From: CAYPNF01 sp964411985 | Lineage (GTDB): Bacteria; Verrucomicrobiota; Verrucomicrobiia; Limisphaerales; J093 | Length of the DNA stretch: 64,000 bases | Assembly (NCBI GenBank): GCA_964411985.1 | Contig: CAYPNF010000020.1 | Location: 1 to 64,000, forward strand | Reading direction: 5' to 3' | Shown: piece after piece, positions 24,701 through 33,604 of the stretch | Layout: each line of letters opens with the position of its first letter | How positions within the stretch are numbered: position 1 is the first letter of the stretch | Position numbers and translations under genes: made by a program | Notes under the pieces: model-generated | The model's input: only the letters and a program-made list of their open reading frames with translations | What the model was told of the DNA's origin: nothing | Databases searched by the model: none

Positions 24701-27391
24701 TTAGTTACACAGACTCCGCATATCAATCAAGTCTTCCTTCGCAACGGTCAGCTTCACGTTGCCCATATGAAGGCGGGGATCCCCAAAACCATGGTAGATT
24801 CGAAGCTTCCTTGATCGGGCCCAAGGCAGCCCATCCTCACTGCGCAGCACGAAAAGTGGGGGAGTCTCGTACTGCATTCCCCCCCAGCTCAGGGCGTGGA
24901 AAGCCACTAGATTGCGCCCTTCAACAAGAAAACCTAGCGGCGGCAGGACGACTTTGCCGCCTGTCCTTGATACGAAAGTATGGCTGGCAGCGCCGCTATT
25001 CACGACCACTCGGACCTCATCCTTTCCCTTTCCAAACACAGACTCCTGAACCGAATAGTCATCGCTCAAGAAACGATGGCTCGTCATCCGGCTCAACGAG
25101 GTGAGTTCGTTCAAAGGCGAGAGCACTTCGTAGGTGTTCTTCAAGAACCGGTCGGCCGGGTGAAGTCCCTCCGCCCATCCTCCCTCCGCCCGCGTAAACA
25201 AGTCAGCTGAGGGACGGGTAGACTCGGTCGGTTCTGGCATTCTCTCTAGAACAACTCGATCTCCCTGGCGGCGGAGGGTGCCGAGCCGGATGCGCTGTTG
25301 ATCATCGACTGGACCCCTCAGCTGTACCCGTTTTCCCGTTTTGGCATCAAAGAGGCCCGCCCGGATGCTGATGCCGCCCTCGAACCCGGCGGGAAGCCGG
25401 AGGATGCGGGACTGGTGTTGAATTTTGCCCGGCAGCCATTCATTCACAGGTCGTTCGGGTCGGTAGTCGTCTTGGAAGAGAATGGTTCCAAGCTTATCGG
25501 TGAAATGGATGAATGGCGTTAGCTGGTCCGAGGGCGTCTTCTTGATCTCCCAGGAGTAAGTGAGTCGAAACTCTCTCGAGCCTTCGGATTGAAACTCGGT
25601 GATTCCAGGTTGGACCTCGAGGTGGGACTCTTCAACGGGTTGTTTCCAGTACAGGTGAGCCGGCACGGAGTGGTAGTGGAGGGTGCGCCCTAACACCAAG
25701 TGACGTAGCACATAGTCCGATGCCTTGCTCTCATCATAGCCGTACTTGCCATACATGGCGATGCAATCACGATACACGAGTTCGAAAAGGGGAACACTGA
25801 CTGCGCCCAACCGTTTCAGCAATCCCGTGTCGTGATAGGCCTCTCCACTCACCCCGGTAAGGCCTTCAAAGAAATCGCTGTGCGGGATGGCCCATTCCCG
25901 TCCGCATTCGCTCCCGAAGATGCCGAATTCAGACCGGGCGACGTCGGATATCACCTGTTTCCAGTACAGATCGTCCCATCGTGTCAGCGGGTGTTCTCTA
26001 TCGAAGCACTCCATCAACCCGGCAGCGTAGGTGGTATCGATGAAATAGGCGTTCGCACCGGTAAGCTTCCGAACTCCAGGGAGGTTCTGGGTTCGGGCCG
26101 CCAGTTGGACGGCTTTCCGCGAGCAAGTGAGGTAGGCGCGCCCGCCCGCCCACTGGCCCCCCTTCGCCAGGCCGCCGTCCGGTAACCGCATCAGGTAGTC
26201 CTCATTCCATGAGGGGGCATCACGGTACATGTCCTGGTAGTTGTCGTGCAGTCCCAGCACGTACCCGAGCGCTCGGATCTTCTCGCAGCAGCGCGCAAAC
26301 TCCGCATCACCTCCGCATTCGGGCGCACTGGGAAGGATATCCGGATGCTGGTTGTCGTAGCCCCGATGGATCCACCCCCCCATCAGGAAGAGGACTTTTC
26401 GGAGGTGAAGGTCATCGTAAAGGTGGGAGGCGACCTGGGCTGCTTCGTCAAAGGTCCATTGCACCGAGGTTGATTCTTCCTGGGTGCTGGCGTCATTCAT
26501 GGTGCGCGACAAAGTACTCCAAAGCTTGAAATTGATGGCCCCAAACAACCCCGAACGCTCGGGGTGACCCGCAAGTTTGCGAGCCCAGGGGACGACCCAG
26601 CCTCGTCGGGCGGCAATCCTGCGGTACGCCTGACACGCCTCTACGTATCCACCCAGCCCCAGCGGGTAGATCCTCACGGAGTGGGCTGATTTCCTCAATT
26701 CCAGGGACGTGGTGACCGTCTGGCGAGAAGGAGCAGAGTCGACCCCGGGCAGACGACTCTCGATTTCGGGGAGCACGTAGGGATCAGCCCAGGTTACCAG
26801 CATCGCTCCACCCGACTTGACCAAGCCGAGCATTTGCATGTGGCAACCTTCATACGCGTAGGTGTCAAAGGTGGATTTGAACGCAACCCCATTCCCAGCA
26901 GGAATAAGCAACCCCTCCCTCACCGGGACCACCACGCAGGCTCTTTCCTCCGCTCCTACGGGAAGACTCGAGTCCAATAATCGGATCTTCCGGATCTCAA
27001 TATTCGAGGTGGTTTGATAACGAAACTCGAATCCATCCGGATCCTGCAGGGGAACGATACGCACTTTGATCCATGCGGACGGCAGTCCTGGGTTCGGCCA
27101 AAACGTAAGCTCCAAGTCCTCCTGCTGCCTCACTGCCGAACATAGCGAAAGATCGACCGATCGCTCCGTGCCTTGGAGAGACAGAACGGCGGTGCCAAAC
27201 CGCCGCGCGTAGGGGTTTGATTCCCAAACAACCTGAGCCCGGTGGTCGTGAATCCGGTAACTGCCGGTGAGTGGATCGATGGCGAGAGTTGCTGTTCCGC
27301 AGGAGACTGACACCTCTGCTGGCGGACCCGCTGTTGCGCAGCAGGAGGTAAGCAAGACCATCAACAACGCGATGAAGCGAAACCGGAACAT
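24701..27391 (-). CDS. Large exported glycosidase-like protein
   Basis: An 896-residue protein with a lipoprotein-like signal ('LLMVLLTSCCATAGPP'). An N-terminal beta-sandwich follows (to about residue 270), then a TIM-barrel-like centre with 'HLYDDLHLRKVLFLMGGWIH', 'GYVLGLHDNYQDMYRDAPSW', 'NAYFIDTTYAAGL' and 'FGSECGREWAIPHSDFFEG'. C-terminal beta domains complete it. The layout recalls DUF5696 or GH101-like enzymes in which acidic residues after barrel strands are catalytic; Asp in 'FIDTT' and Glu in 'GSECG' are candidates. I cannot assign a substrate. It heads a two-gene operon with the ThuA gene. Confidence 0.7.
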   Translation of the reverse strand: MFRFRFIALLMVLLTSCCATAGPPAEVSVSCGTATLAIDPLTGSYRIHDHRAQVVWESNPYARRFGTAVLSLQGTERSVDLSLCSAVRQQEDLELTFWPNPGLPSAWIKVRIVPLQDPDGFEFRYQTTSNIEIRKIRLLDSSLPVGAEERACVVVPVREGLLIPAGNGVAFKSTFDTYAYEGCHMQMLGLVKSGGAMLVTWADPYVLPEIESRLPGVDSAPSRQTVTTSLELRKSAHSVRIYPLGLGGYVEACQAYRRIAARRGWVVPWARKLAGHPERSGLFGAINFKLWSTLSRTMNDASTQEESTSVQWTFDEAAQVASHLYDDLHLRKVLFLMGGWIHRGYDNQHPDILPSAPECGGDAEFARCCEKIRALGYVLGLHDNYQDMYRDAPSWNEDYLMRLPDGGLAKGGQWAGGRAYLTCSRKAVQLAARTQNLPGVRKLTGANAYFIDTTYAAGLMECFDREHPLTRWDDLYWKQVISDVARSEFGIFGSECGREWAIPHSDFFEGLTGVSGEAYHDTGLLKRLGAVSVPLFELVYRDCIAMYGKYGYDESKASDYVLRHLVLGRTLHYHSVPAHLYWKQPVEESHLEVQPGITEFQSEGSREFRLTYSWEIKKTPSDQLTPFIHFTDKLGTILFQDDYRPERPVNEWLPGKIQHQSRILRLPAGFEGGISIRAGLFDAKTGKRVQLRGPVDDQQRIRLGTLRRQGDRVVLERMPEPTESTRPSADLFTRAEGGWAEGLHPADRFLKNTYEVLSPLNELTSLSRMTSHRFLSDDYSVQESVFGKGKDEVRVVVNSGAASHTFVSRTGGKVVLPPLGFLVEGRNLVAFHALSWGGMQYETPPLFVLRSEDGLPWARSRKLRIYHGFGDPRLHMGNVKLTVAKEDLIDMRSLCN

Positions 27392-27438
27392 GGCACACAG
27401 CCTAACCTGACCGTGCGCCTATGGCGATTCTTTCTTCT

Positions 27439-28527
27439 CTAGGTGAGAATTCGGCGGGCTTCGTCGAGGAAGATTCCCTTGAAATTCATCTCCAGCGCCT
27501 GCGGGTTTGTGGCTTTGGCGAGCGCTTCTTTTTGCGTGATCTTGCCGTCCTTCGTCAGGTCATAGAGAGCCTGGTTGAAGGTCTGCATGCCATCGTCCAA
27601 TCCTGTTTCAATGGCGGCGGCCAGCTTCTCCGTGCGGTTTTCTTCCAGCATCTTCTTGACGGTGGGAGTATTGATCATGATCTCCAAGGCAGGGGTCATC
27701 CCACCGGTGGCCTTGTTGACCATGCGCTGGCAGACGATGGCTTGGAGGGTTGCTGCCAATTGCCGGCGGACTTGATCCCGCTCGTCCGTTTTGAAGAAGT
27801 CCAGAATGCGCCCGATGGCCTGCGAAGCGGTGGTGGTGTGGAGGGTGGAAAGCACCAGGTGCCCGGTATCGGCTGCGTTGATCGCGGCCATGAAGCTGAT
27901 GGAATCGCGCATTTCCCCGATCATGATGATGTCGGGATCCTGTCGCAAAATGTGCTTCAGGCCCATCTCGAAGCTCTGCGAGTCGAGACCGATCTCGCGC
28001 TGTTCGATGACACACTGATTGTCCTCAAAGACGAACTCGATGGGATCCTCGAGGGCTACAATGTGCTTTCGAGCGGTGGCATTGATGTGTTCGATCATCG
28101 CAGCCAGAGTGGTTGATTTGCCACAGCCCGTGGAGCCCGATACCAGCACAATCCCGCGAGGGGATTCGGCGATCTTCTTCAGCACAGGCAGCAGTCCCAA
28201 CTCCTCGAAGCTCGGCACCTTCACCTTCACATAACGCATCGCCAGCGTCCACTGGCCCTTTTGCTGGAAAACATTGGTTCGGAAACGTCCAATGCCCGGA
28301 ACGTGGTAAGAGAAATCCACTTCGCGGTCGGAGTCCAGGCGCTTTTTGGCATGGGGGGGAACGATCGTCTCCACCACCTTATTGACCCATTCCACGGTTG
28401 GGGTGGGGGCTTCGATAACGATCAATTGCCTGTTGATGCGGAAAACGACCGCATTATCGGGCTTGATGTGAACGTCAGAGGCACCGCCTTGAATGGCGGT
28501 ATTCAGAATACGATGAAATATGTCCAT
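27439..28527 (-). CDS. pilT: Type IV pilus retraction ATPase (PilT/PilU family)
   Basis: A 362-residue secretion-type ATPase. It has Walker A 'GSTGCGKSTTL', an Asp box 'VALEDPIEF', Walker B 'DPDIIMIGEMRD' and a His box 'LSTLHTTTAS'. A C-terminal region 'GMQTFNQALYDLTKDGKI' resembles PilU-type more than PilT-type tails. It powers pilus retraction at the inner-membrane base. I chose the ATG at 28527, which gives the usual family length and has GGAG just upstream; a start at 28665 would add 46 unrelated residues inside the PilZ-like gene. It is probably co-transcribed with that gene, 35 bp upstream. Confidence 0.93.
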   Translation of the reverse strand: MDIFHRILNTAIQGGASDVHIKPDNAVVFRINRQLIVIEAPTPTVEWVNKVVETIVPPHAKKRLDSDREVDFSYHVPGIGRFRTNVFQQKGQWTLAMRYVKVKVPSFEELGLLPVLKKIAESPRGIVLVSGSTGCGKSTTLAAMIEHINATARKHIVALEDPIEFVFEDNQCVIEQREIGLDSQSFEMGLKHILRQDPDIIMIGEMRDSISFMAAINAADTGHLVLSTLHTTTASQAIGRILDFFKTDERDQVRRQLAATLQAIVCQRMVNKATGGMTPALEIMINTPTVKKMLEENRTEKLAAAIETGLDDGMQTFNQALYDLTKDGKITQKEALAKATNPQALEMNFKGIFLDEARRILT

Positions 28528-28562
28528 GAATCTCCAGAATGCCTCGGCTTGATCGCCAAGGC

Positions 28563-28886
28563 CTATCGAGCATGCGCCATCACGCTGAGCCGCTCCTGCG
28601 ATTGGCGAGTCAGGTTCATGAAAACCAGAGACACTACATAGCCGGAGTGACGATTGCCGGTGCAATCGATGACCACCCCTGTGCCATGCACGCCACGGCT
28701 TTCACCGGGAGAACGCAAGTCGACAGATACCTCCGTCCAGACAGGTACCGGCTTGGGAGTGAGAAATTCCAAACCGTTCTTTCGGACAACGACATCCTCA
28801 GAGGACAGGAGTAGTTTGGTCTGGTTAGCTTGGCCACTATGAATGGGTTGAAAGATGCCGGAGGTATCCAGTTTTCCTGTGCTCAT
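28563..28886 (-). CDS. Small PilZ-like protein
   Basis: A 107-residue protein with PilZ-like beta-barrel character: 'NGLEFLTPKPVPVWTEVSVDL', then 'GVVIDCTGNRHSGYVVSLVF'. PilZ domains bind cyclic-di-GMP through an RxxxR motif and a D/NxSxxG motif. Here the N-terminal motif is weak and the second is replaced by 'DCTGNRHSG', so c-di-GMP binding is uncertain. Its place just before the pilus ATPase gene suggests a role in controlling pilus motility. Confidence 0.65.
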   Translation of the reverse strand: MSTGKLDTSGIFQPIHSGQANQTKLLLSSEDVVVRKNGLEFLTPKPVPVWTEVSVDLRSPGESRGVHGTGVVIDCTGNRHSGYVVSLVFMNLTRQSQERLSVMAHAR

Positions 28887-28938
28887 AAGTTACTGGAGCA
28901 ACCTACCACATCCTACATACGCGTCAATGATTGACCGA

Positions 28939-29976
28939 TCACCACTCAATAATCGCTGATCCCCAGGTGAATCCGGCTCCAAACACCGCCAGCAGCACCA
29001 GATCGCCCCGATGGATACGGCCTTGCTCCACCGCTTCATCGAGCGCAATGGCCACGCTGGCAGCGGAAGTGTTGCCGTACTTGTCCAGATTCACAAATAG
29101 CTGCTCTTCCTTGACTTTGAGCCGGTCTGCCACCGCATCGATGATGCGCCGGTTGGCCTGATGGGGGATGACGCACTTGACGTCGGTAATCGAAAGCCCG
29201 CACCTCTTGAGCACTTCGTGGGCGGCGTTGCACATCGCTGGAACAGCGTTTTTGAAGGTCTCTTTGCCGTCCATTCGCAGGTAATGCATGCGGTTTGCCA
29301 CCGTGTCGACCGAAGCTGGATGCCGACTCCCGCCTGCGGGCACGCACAAGACCGAGCCCTTCGTCCCGTCAGCCCCAATCAAAGCCGTTACCAATCCCTG
29401 AGAACCGGGTCGATGTTGGAGAACCGCCGCTCCCGCCCCGTCTCCAAACAAAACGCAGGTGTTCCGATCCGTCCAGTCGGTAATGCTGCTCAGCTTTTCG
29501 GCTCCGATCACCAGCACCGTCTGACACGAACCGGTGGCAACGAACTGCTTGCCCACTTCAAGGGCATAGACAAAGCCGGAACAGGCGGCTTCAATGTCAA
29601 AGGCGCAGGCGCGGGACGCGCCCAGTTGGCTCTGAACCAGGCAGGCGGTCGAGGGGAAAACCATGTCCGGAGTAATCGTCGCCACAATGATCATGTCCAG
29701 CTGATCCGGACTGACTCCCGCCTTCGCCAGCGCTTTCCGCGCGGCCGCGGTGGCCAGATCGGATGTGGATTCCTGCTCCCCTGCCACGTGGCGTTCGCGG
29801 ATGCCTGTGCGGCTGACAATCCACTCGTCGGAGGTGTCGACCAACCGGGAAAGGTCGGCATTGGTCAGTACCTTCGTGGGAAGATAAGAGCCGGTGGCGA
29901 CGATGGAGCAGCTTCTGAGGGCAGTGGGTTGCTGGAGGAGAGGACGCCGGGGCACGGAGCTCGTCTGGGATTTCAT
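28939..29976 (-). CDS. fabH: 3-oxoacyl-ACP synthase III
   Basis: A 345-residue ketoacyl-ACP synthase III. The catalytic triad is visible: Cys132 in 'EAACSGFVYAL', His272 in 'IPHQANRRI' and Asn302 in 'KYGNTSAAS'. It starts fatty-acid synthesis by condensing acetyl-CoA with malonyl-ACP in the cytoplasm. The N-terminus is about 20 residues longer than usual; the overlap ATGA with the plsX stop supports this start. It is the last gene of the coaD-yceD-rpmF-plsX-fabH run, an arrangement known from many bacteria. Confidence 0.95.
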   Translation of the reverse strand: MKSQTSSVPRRPLLQQPTALRSCSIVATGSYLPTKVLTNADLSRLVDTSDEWIVSRTGIRERHVAGEQESTSDLATAAARKALAKAGVSPDQLDMIIVATITPDMVFPSTACLVQSQLGASRACAFDIEAACSGFVYALEVGKQFVATGSCQTVLVIGAEKLSSITDWTDRNTCVLFGDGAGAAVLQHRPGSQGLVTALIGADGTKGSVLCVPAGGSRHPASVDTVANRMHYLRMDGKETFKNAVPAMCNAAHEVLKRCGLSITDVKCVIPHQANRRIIDAVADRLKVKEEQLFVNLDKYGNTSAASVAIALDEAVEQGRIHRGDLVLLAVFGAGFTWGSAIIEW

Positions 29977-31016
29977 GCTTGGACTGGAAGAAAGGGAGGC
30001 TGGGCAGAGGAGAGCCGTTCCTGGGCGGACGCAATCTCTCGCTGGATCTGTTCGTTGACGTGGTGTTGAACGGCTTTCGCGGCTTGACCGATCGCATTCA
30101 TGATGCCCCGCTCTCCCGAGGATCCGTGGGAGATCACCACACTCCCATTCAGACCGAGCAAGGGAGCACCTCCGTGCGTTTCGGGATCGACCCGCTGTTT
30201 AATGGTTCGGAAGGCTTGCTTGGCTAGTAGCGCTCCGAGTTTCCGTTTCAGGCTCTTCTCGAGTTCCTGACGCAGCCATCGGAACATGTTGCTGGCCAGG
30301 CCTTCGCAGGTCTTCAGTACAATGTTCCCAACAAAACCATCGCAAACCACCACATCGACGCGGTTAGCGAAAAGGTCGTGCCCTTCCACATTACCAATGA
30401 AATTCAAATCGAGCTGCTTGCACAGCTTGAATGCCTCTTGGGTAAGCTCATTCCCTTTCACATCCTCTGTCCCGACGCTGAGCAGGCCCACGCGAGGCTT
30501 GGAGTAGCCCATCACCTCGCGCGCGTACACATTTCCCATCACCGCGAACTGGAGTAAGTGAATCGGACGGCATTCCACATTTGCTCCAGCGTCGATCAGT
30601 AAGAAGTCCTTCTCCGGAGCGGGAACGACCGCAGCAATGGCAGGGCGCTCCACCCCGGGCAGGGGGCGCAGCTTGATCGTGGCAGCCGTGACCACCCCGC
30701 CGGTATTGCCGGGGGAAATCAGGGCTTCCGCCTTGCCGCTCTTGATCAACTCGACCGCGCGAAGAATGGAGCTATCCTTCTTCTTGCGTAAACCCGCTAA
30801 TGGCTTGTCCTCCATGGACAAGGCCTCGCTCGCGTGGACGATCTCCACCCGCTTGTCCGCCTTATCCGCCTCTGCCAAGGCCGGTTCGATGTCCGAGGAA
30901 TTGCCGACCAGATAGAGGTGGCTGATTTTCGGGTTGGCTCGGAGTGCTTGCAAAGCACCAGTCACCACGATCGCAGGGCCGTGGTCGGCACCCATCACAT
31001 CGACTGCGATTCGCAT
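29973..31016 (-). CDS. plsX: Phosphate acyltransferase PlsX
   Basis: A 347-residue peripheral membrane enzyme that makes acyl-phosphate from acyl-ACP for phospholipid synthesis. Family features are the N-terminal 'IAVDVMGADHGPAIVV', 'LISPGNTGGVVTAA', 'LLIDAGANVECRP' and 'VCDGFVGNIVLKTCEG'. It overlaps fabH by four bases and follows rpmF by 55 bp, so it is translationally linked to fatty-acid initiation. The C-terminus after about 330 is Gln/Ser-rich and lineage-specific. Confidence 0.95.
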   Translation of the reverse strand: MRIAVDVMGADHGPAIVVTGALQALRANPKISHLYLVGNSSDIEPALAEADKADKRVEIVHASEALSMEDKPLAGLRKKKDSSILRAVELIKSGKAEALISPGNTGGVVTAATIKLRPLPGVERPAIAAVVPAPEKDFLLIDAGANVECRPIHLLQFAVMGNVYAREVMGYSKPRVGLLSVGTEDVKGNELTQEAFKLCKQLDLNFIGNVEGHDLFANRVDVVVCDGFVGNIVLKTCEGLASNMFRWLRQELEKSLKRKLGALLAKQAFRTIKQRVDPETHGGAPLLGLNGSVVISHGSSGERGIMNAIGQAAKAVQHHVNEQIQREIASAQERLSSAQPPFLPVQA

Positions 31017-31071
31017 AGAAAAGAAAAACGCGGAGAGGAATGCAAAGCCTTACCGCGCCTTCGAAATCGAA

Positions 31072-31260
31072 TCAGCCTATGGCTTCCACATTCAGTACCT
31101 GCCGCCCTTTATAGTATCCGCAAGCTGGACACACCCGGTGGGGAATATACGGTGCCGCGCATTGGGGGCAGGTGCTAAGCTGCGGCAACTTCAGCACACT
31201 GTTGTAAGCTCGCCGCATTCTCTGGCGGCTATGCGACGGTTTTCTTTTCGGAACACCCAT
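31072..31260 (-). CDS. rpmF: 50S ribosomal protein L32
   Basis: A 62-residue basic protein beginning 'MGVPKRKPSHSRQRMRRA', the L32 signature. A four-cysteine zinc ribbon ('CPQCAAPYIPHRVCPACGYY') and 'GRQVLNV' follow. It is a structural component of the large ribosomal subunit. It lies 9 bp after yceD and before plsX, the classical neighbourhood. Confidence 0.97.
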   Translation of the reverse strand: MGVPKRKPSHSRQRMRRAYNSVLKLPQLSTCPQCAAPYIPHRVCPACGYYKGRQVLNVEAIG

Positions 31261-31269
31261 AATTCAATT

Positions 31270-31758
31270 TCAAAACTTCAGTTTGTCCAACTCAGCCCAC
31301 GCGGAAGTAGCGCTACCCTTTTGAGCGTCTTCGCCTGCTTCCGCAGGTTTTGCCGGAAGCACCTGCTGGATCCCGCGGCATTCACTCCCACAAGAAGGAT
31401 ACTGCGGAAACGCAAGCAGGATATCCTCCCGCAAAAATGGAGTCAAGTCAACGCAATCGTTGTGCACTGCCACGGCATCCTCACCAGAAAGGGGCAAGTG
31501 GCACGCATAATCAGGTACCGAAACCTTATGCTCGAAGGGACGCAAACACCGCGCACATTCACACTGGAGCCGGAGCTCCAAAGAGCCGCATGCGACGACC
31601 GCAGAGTCAAGTAATTGAACATCAAGCTCGTACTCGAGCGGATGAGGAGTCTTGATCAGGTCATCCTTTACATCCAAACCCAATTCCTCCACCGTCAAAG
31701 TGCCCTTGAGGTCCAGTGACTTCGATTCCAGGTGACGCAGGTTGACGACAAGACTCAT
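31270..31758 (-). CDS. yceD: YceD/DUF177 family protein
   Basis: A 162-residue DUF177 protein, commonly paired with rpmF and implicated in 23S rRNA accumulation. The family pattern is present: 'LVVNLRHLESKSLDLKG' at the start, 'LRLQCECARCLRPFEH' with three cysteines in the middle, and 'VDLTPFLREDILLAFP' with a following Cys-containing loop. I chose the ATG at 31758, 13 bp after the coaD stop. A TTG at 31782 overlapping coaD would add eight residues. Confidence 0.9.
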   Translation of the reverse strand: MSLVVNLRHLESKSLDLKGTLTVEELGLDVKDDLIKTPHPLEYELDVQLLDSAVVACGSLELRLQCECARCLRPFEHKVSVPDYACHLPLSGEDAVAVHNDCVDLTPFLREDILLAFPQYPSCGSECRGIQQVLPAKPAEAGEDAQKGSATSAWAELDKLKF

Positions 31759-31771
31759 TCGTGGAATGGAT

Positions 31772-32305
31772 TCAGATTTCAAAAGCCTGTTCGGAACCCC
31801 AGGCTGGCTTCTTGCCCTTTTTCCTGCTCCGTCCCAACTTCTTACGTAGTGCTGCCTCTACCACCGCTGGCACAAACGCGCCTACGTCGCCCCCAAGTCG
31901 GCAAATCTCCTTTACGATCCGCGAACTCAGAAAGGTGTAAGTATCCTTGGGCATCATGAAAATGGTTTCGACCTGTTCGTTGAGCTTCCTGTTCATCAGA
32001 GCCAACTGAAACTCGAACTCAAAGTCCGAGACTGCCCGGAGTCCTCGAACAATCACGTTCGCGTGGTGGGATGTCACGTAATCCACCAGCAGACCCGAGA
32101 AACCATCCACCTCGACGCCCTCGAAATGCTCCACAGACTTGGCGACCAGACTTTTTCGTTCTTGGAGGGTGAAGAGCGGCCGCTTGGTGTCATTGTTGGC
32201 GACTGCAACCACGACGCGATCAAAGAGCCGTGCTGCCCTTTGTATCACATCCAGATGGCCGTTCGTGATGGGGTCGAAGCTTCCGGGATAGATGACGGAG
32301 CGCAT
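31772..32305 (-). CDS. coaD: Phosphopantetheine adenylyltransferase
   Basis: A 177-residue nucleotidyltransferase catalysing the fourth step of CoA synthesis, ATP plus 4'-phosphopantetheine to dephospho-CoA. 'VIYPGSFDPITNGHLDVI' contains the (T/H)xGH adenylylation motif. 'VRGLRAVSDFEFEFQLALMN' and 'FLSSRIVKEICRLGGDV' complete the family signature. About 15 basic residues extend the C-terminus ('KKLGRSRKKGKKPAWG'). It is the first gene of the yceD-rpmF-plsX-fabH run. Confidence 0.96.
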   Translation of the reverse strand: MRSVIYPGSFDPITNGHLDVIQRAARLFDRVVVAVANNDTKRPLFTLQERKSLVAKSVEHFEGVEVDGFSGLLVDYVTSHHANVIVRGLRAVSDFEFEFQLALMNRKLNEQVETIFMMPKDTYTFLSSRIVKEICRLGGDVGAFVPAVVEAALRKKLGRSRKKGKKPAWGSEQAFEI

Positions 32306-32376
32306 TATGTCCTCCTGGAGTCTTGGGGGTTAGGTGGGGGGAGGGTTGTTCAGGGAATCCTCAACCAACGAAATCA

Positions 32377-32411
32377 AAAACCCAGAGCAACCACGTGTTG
32401 CTCTGGGTTTT
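32377..32411 (-). terminator. Rho-independent terminator after the FecR-like gene
   Basis: AAAACCCAGAGCAAC (32377-32391), loop CACGT, and the exact complement GTTGCTCTGGGTTTT (32397-32411) form a perfect 15-bp stem with T-rich tails on both strands. It lies 26 bp past the FecR-like stop and separates that gene from coaD. Confidence 0.85.
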
Positions 32412-32437
32412 GGTAGGGGCTATTCGCCCGAAATCAC

Positions 32438-33214
32438 TTAACTCCCGGTTTCCGAATACCCCGGATTGCTCGGAGATACCGCTTCGCGAGTCGGTTCCAT
32501 CACGGGAGATTCCTCAGGGCTCTTGATAATCGGCTTGGCCATAGGAGCGGCACCGCCCATGCCCACGCAGGAGTTCAGCTGGGCGATCGCCCAATTCTGG
32601 TCTTCTCCAGGCGTGCGAATCACACCACCCTGATTATTGTTGAGCGTAGGTTCAAAGGTCTCGTTCGCCTTCACCGTGAACATAGTCGGAGCCGGAGCGC
32701 CCGGTGCGTTATATTTGACCTCAATGATTCCCTTGATGGCCGATGCCCTGCCGCTTGCGCTGACGTCCACCCAACCGTCTTTCACAGTGACCACGCCCGT
32801 CTGGTTCTTGATGGTAAACCGGGACATGGAACCTGACTTCTTCGCTACCGCCAGAACGCGGCCACTCGCCACGGTCAACTCGGTAACCGAAACCTTCTCC
32901 GCACCCGTATCATCGCATGTAAGAGTGCCAATGGTCAAAGTGGTGGAAGGTTCAACGCGAAGCATGGATCCGGTCGGTTTCAGCATCAAATCCACAATCC
33001 CCTCAGCGTCGGTCTTTACGGTTGACCCTGGGCTCAAAACCGCGCCCTTAGCCAAATCCTGCCAGCCGCCGCCGGTAGAGTACTGGGCAGTGCCCTGGGG
33101 AATACCCTGGACCTTGGCCGACCCCTGCTCGGCTTGAGCGGTGATCAGCGATGCTGCCGCTACAGCGAAACCGCAAGCCATTACCTGTGCCACGAAGCGT
33201 CCAACTTGTTTCAT
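32438..33214 (-). CDS. Exported FecR-domain protein
   Basis: A 258-residue protein with a signal peptide (cleavage near 'LITAQA|EQG'). A FecR-like beta domain follows: 'GGGWQDLAKGAVLSPGSTV', 'LKPTGSMLRVEPSTTLTIG', 'LTVASGRVLAVAKKSG', 'FTIKNQTGVVTVKDGWVDV'. Classical FecR is an anti-sigma regulator of iron uptake; here no sigma factor or transmembrane segment accompanies it, so it is more likely a periplasmic or surface FecR-like protein. A Pro/Ser-rich tail ends the protein. A strong ribosome-binding site (AGGAGC) and a promoter candidate lie upstream, and a terminator downstream, so it is monocistronic. Confidence 0.85.
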   Translation of the reverse strand: MKQVGRFVAQVMACGFAVAAASLITAQAEQGSAKVQGIPQGTAQYSTGGGWQDLAKGAVLSPGSTVKTDAEGIVDLMLKPTGSMLRVEPSTTLTIGTLTCDDTGAEKVSVTELTVASGRVLAVAKKSGSMSRFTIKNQTGVVTVKDGWVDVSASGRASAIKGIIEVKYNAPGAPAPTMFTVKANETFEPTLNNNQGGVIRTPGEDQNWAIAQLNSCVGMGGAAPMAKPIIKSPEESPVMEPTREAVSPSNPGYSETGS

Positions 33215-33259
33215 AAAATTGCTCCTAGTTATGGTCAGTCGTCATCTCAATTCCAAACC

Positions 33260-33287
33260 ACTTTAAGCATTTGCATTTAAATGTCAA
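33260..33287 (-). promoter_or_regulatory. Sigma70-like promoter for the FecR-like gene
   Basis: On the minus strand, a perfect -35 TTGACA (33287-33282), a 16-base AT-rich spacer and TAAAGT (33265-33260) as a moderate -10. Predicted transcription begins about 40 bases before the ATG at 33214, with AGGAGC in the leader. Confidence 0.5.
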
Positions 33288-33604
33288 TTGGATATTTCCA
33301 CGGATTCAGGACCCCGTTTTCCCCGTAAATGCCCCATTTTTGTGGGTGAACCAGCCCGACTCATCGACTCCCTCACGAAAGTACTCATTTAACCCACCAT
33401 TCCTGGATTTTTCCGAGAAGCATTGTAAGTGATTGCTCTGCAAATACATGAAGTCTCAGTCCGTTCTTTCAGCGAAGTCTTTGAGGACGCTGCGAAAAAT
33501 GGCATTGCATAAACAATTGGAAACAAGTACGTTATATCTAGATTGTTTTCAACAACCCAGCCTGTCTGCAATGGCAGGCGGCTCGAGTCGAAGTTTTGGA
33601 TCGA
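33288..33604. other. Intergenic region before the response regulator
   Basis: This AT-richer interval separates the divergent FecR-like and response-regulator genes. The last 100 bases hold promoter-like AT tracts on the plus strand (for example TTATAT at about 33533) but no clear -35/-10 pair at standard spacing. Short open frames here have no recognisable protein features. I see no RNA gene. Confidence 0.5.
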
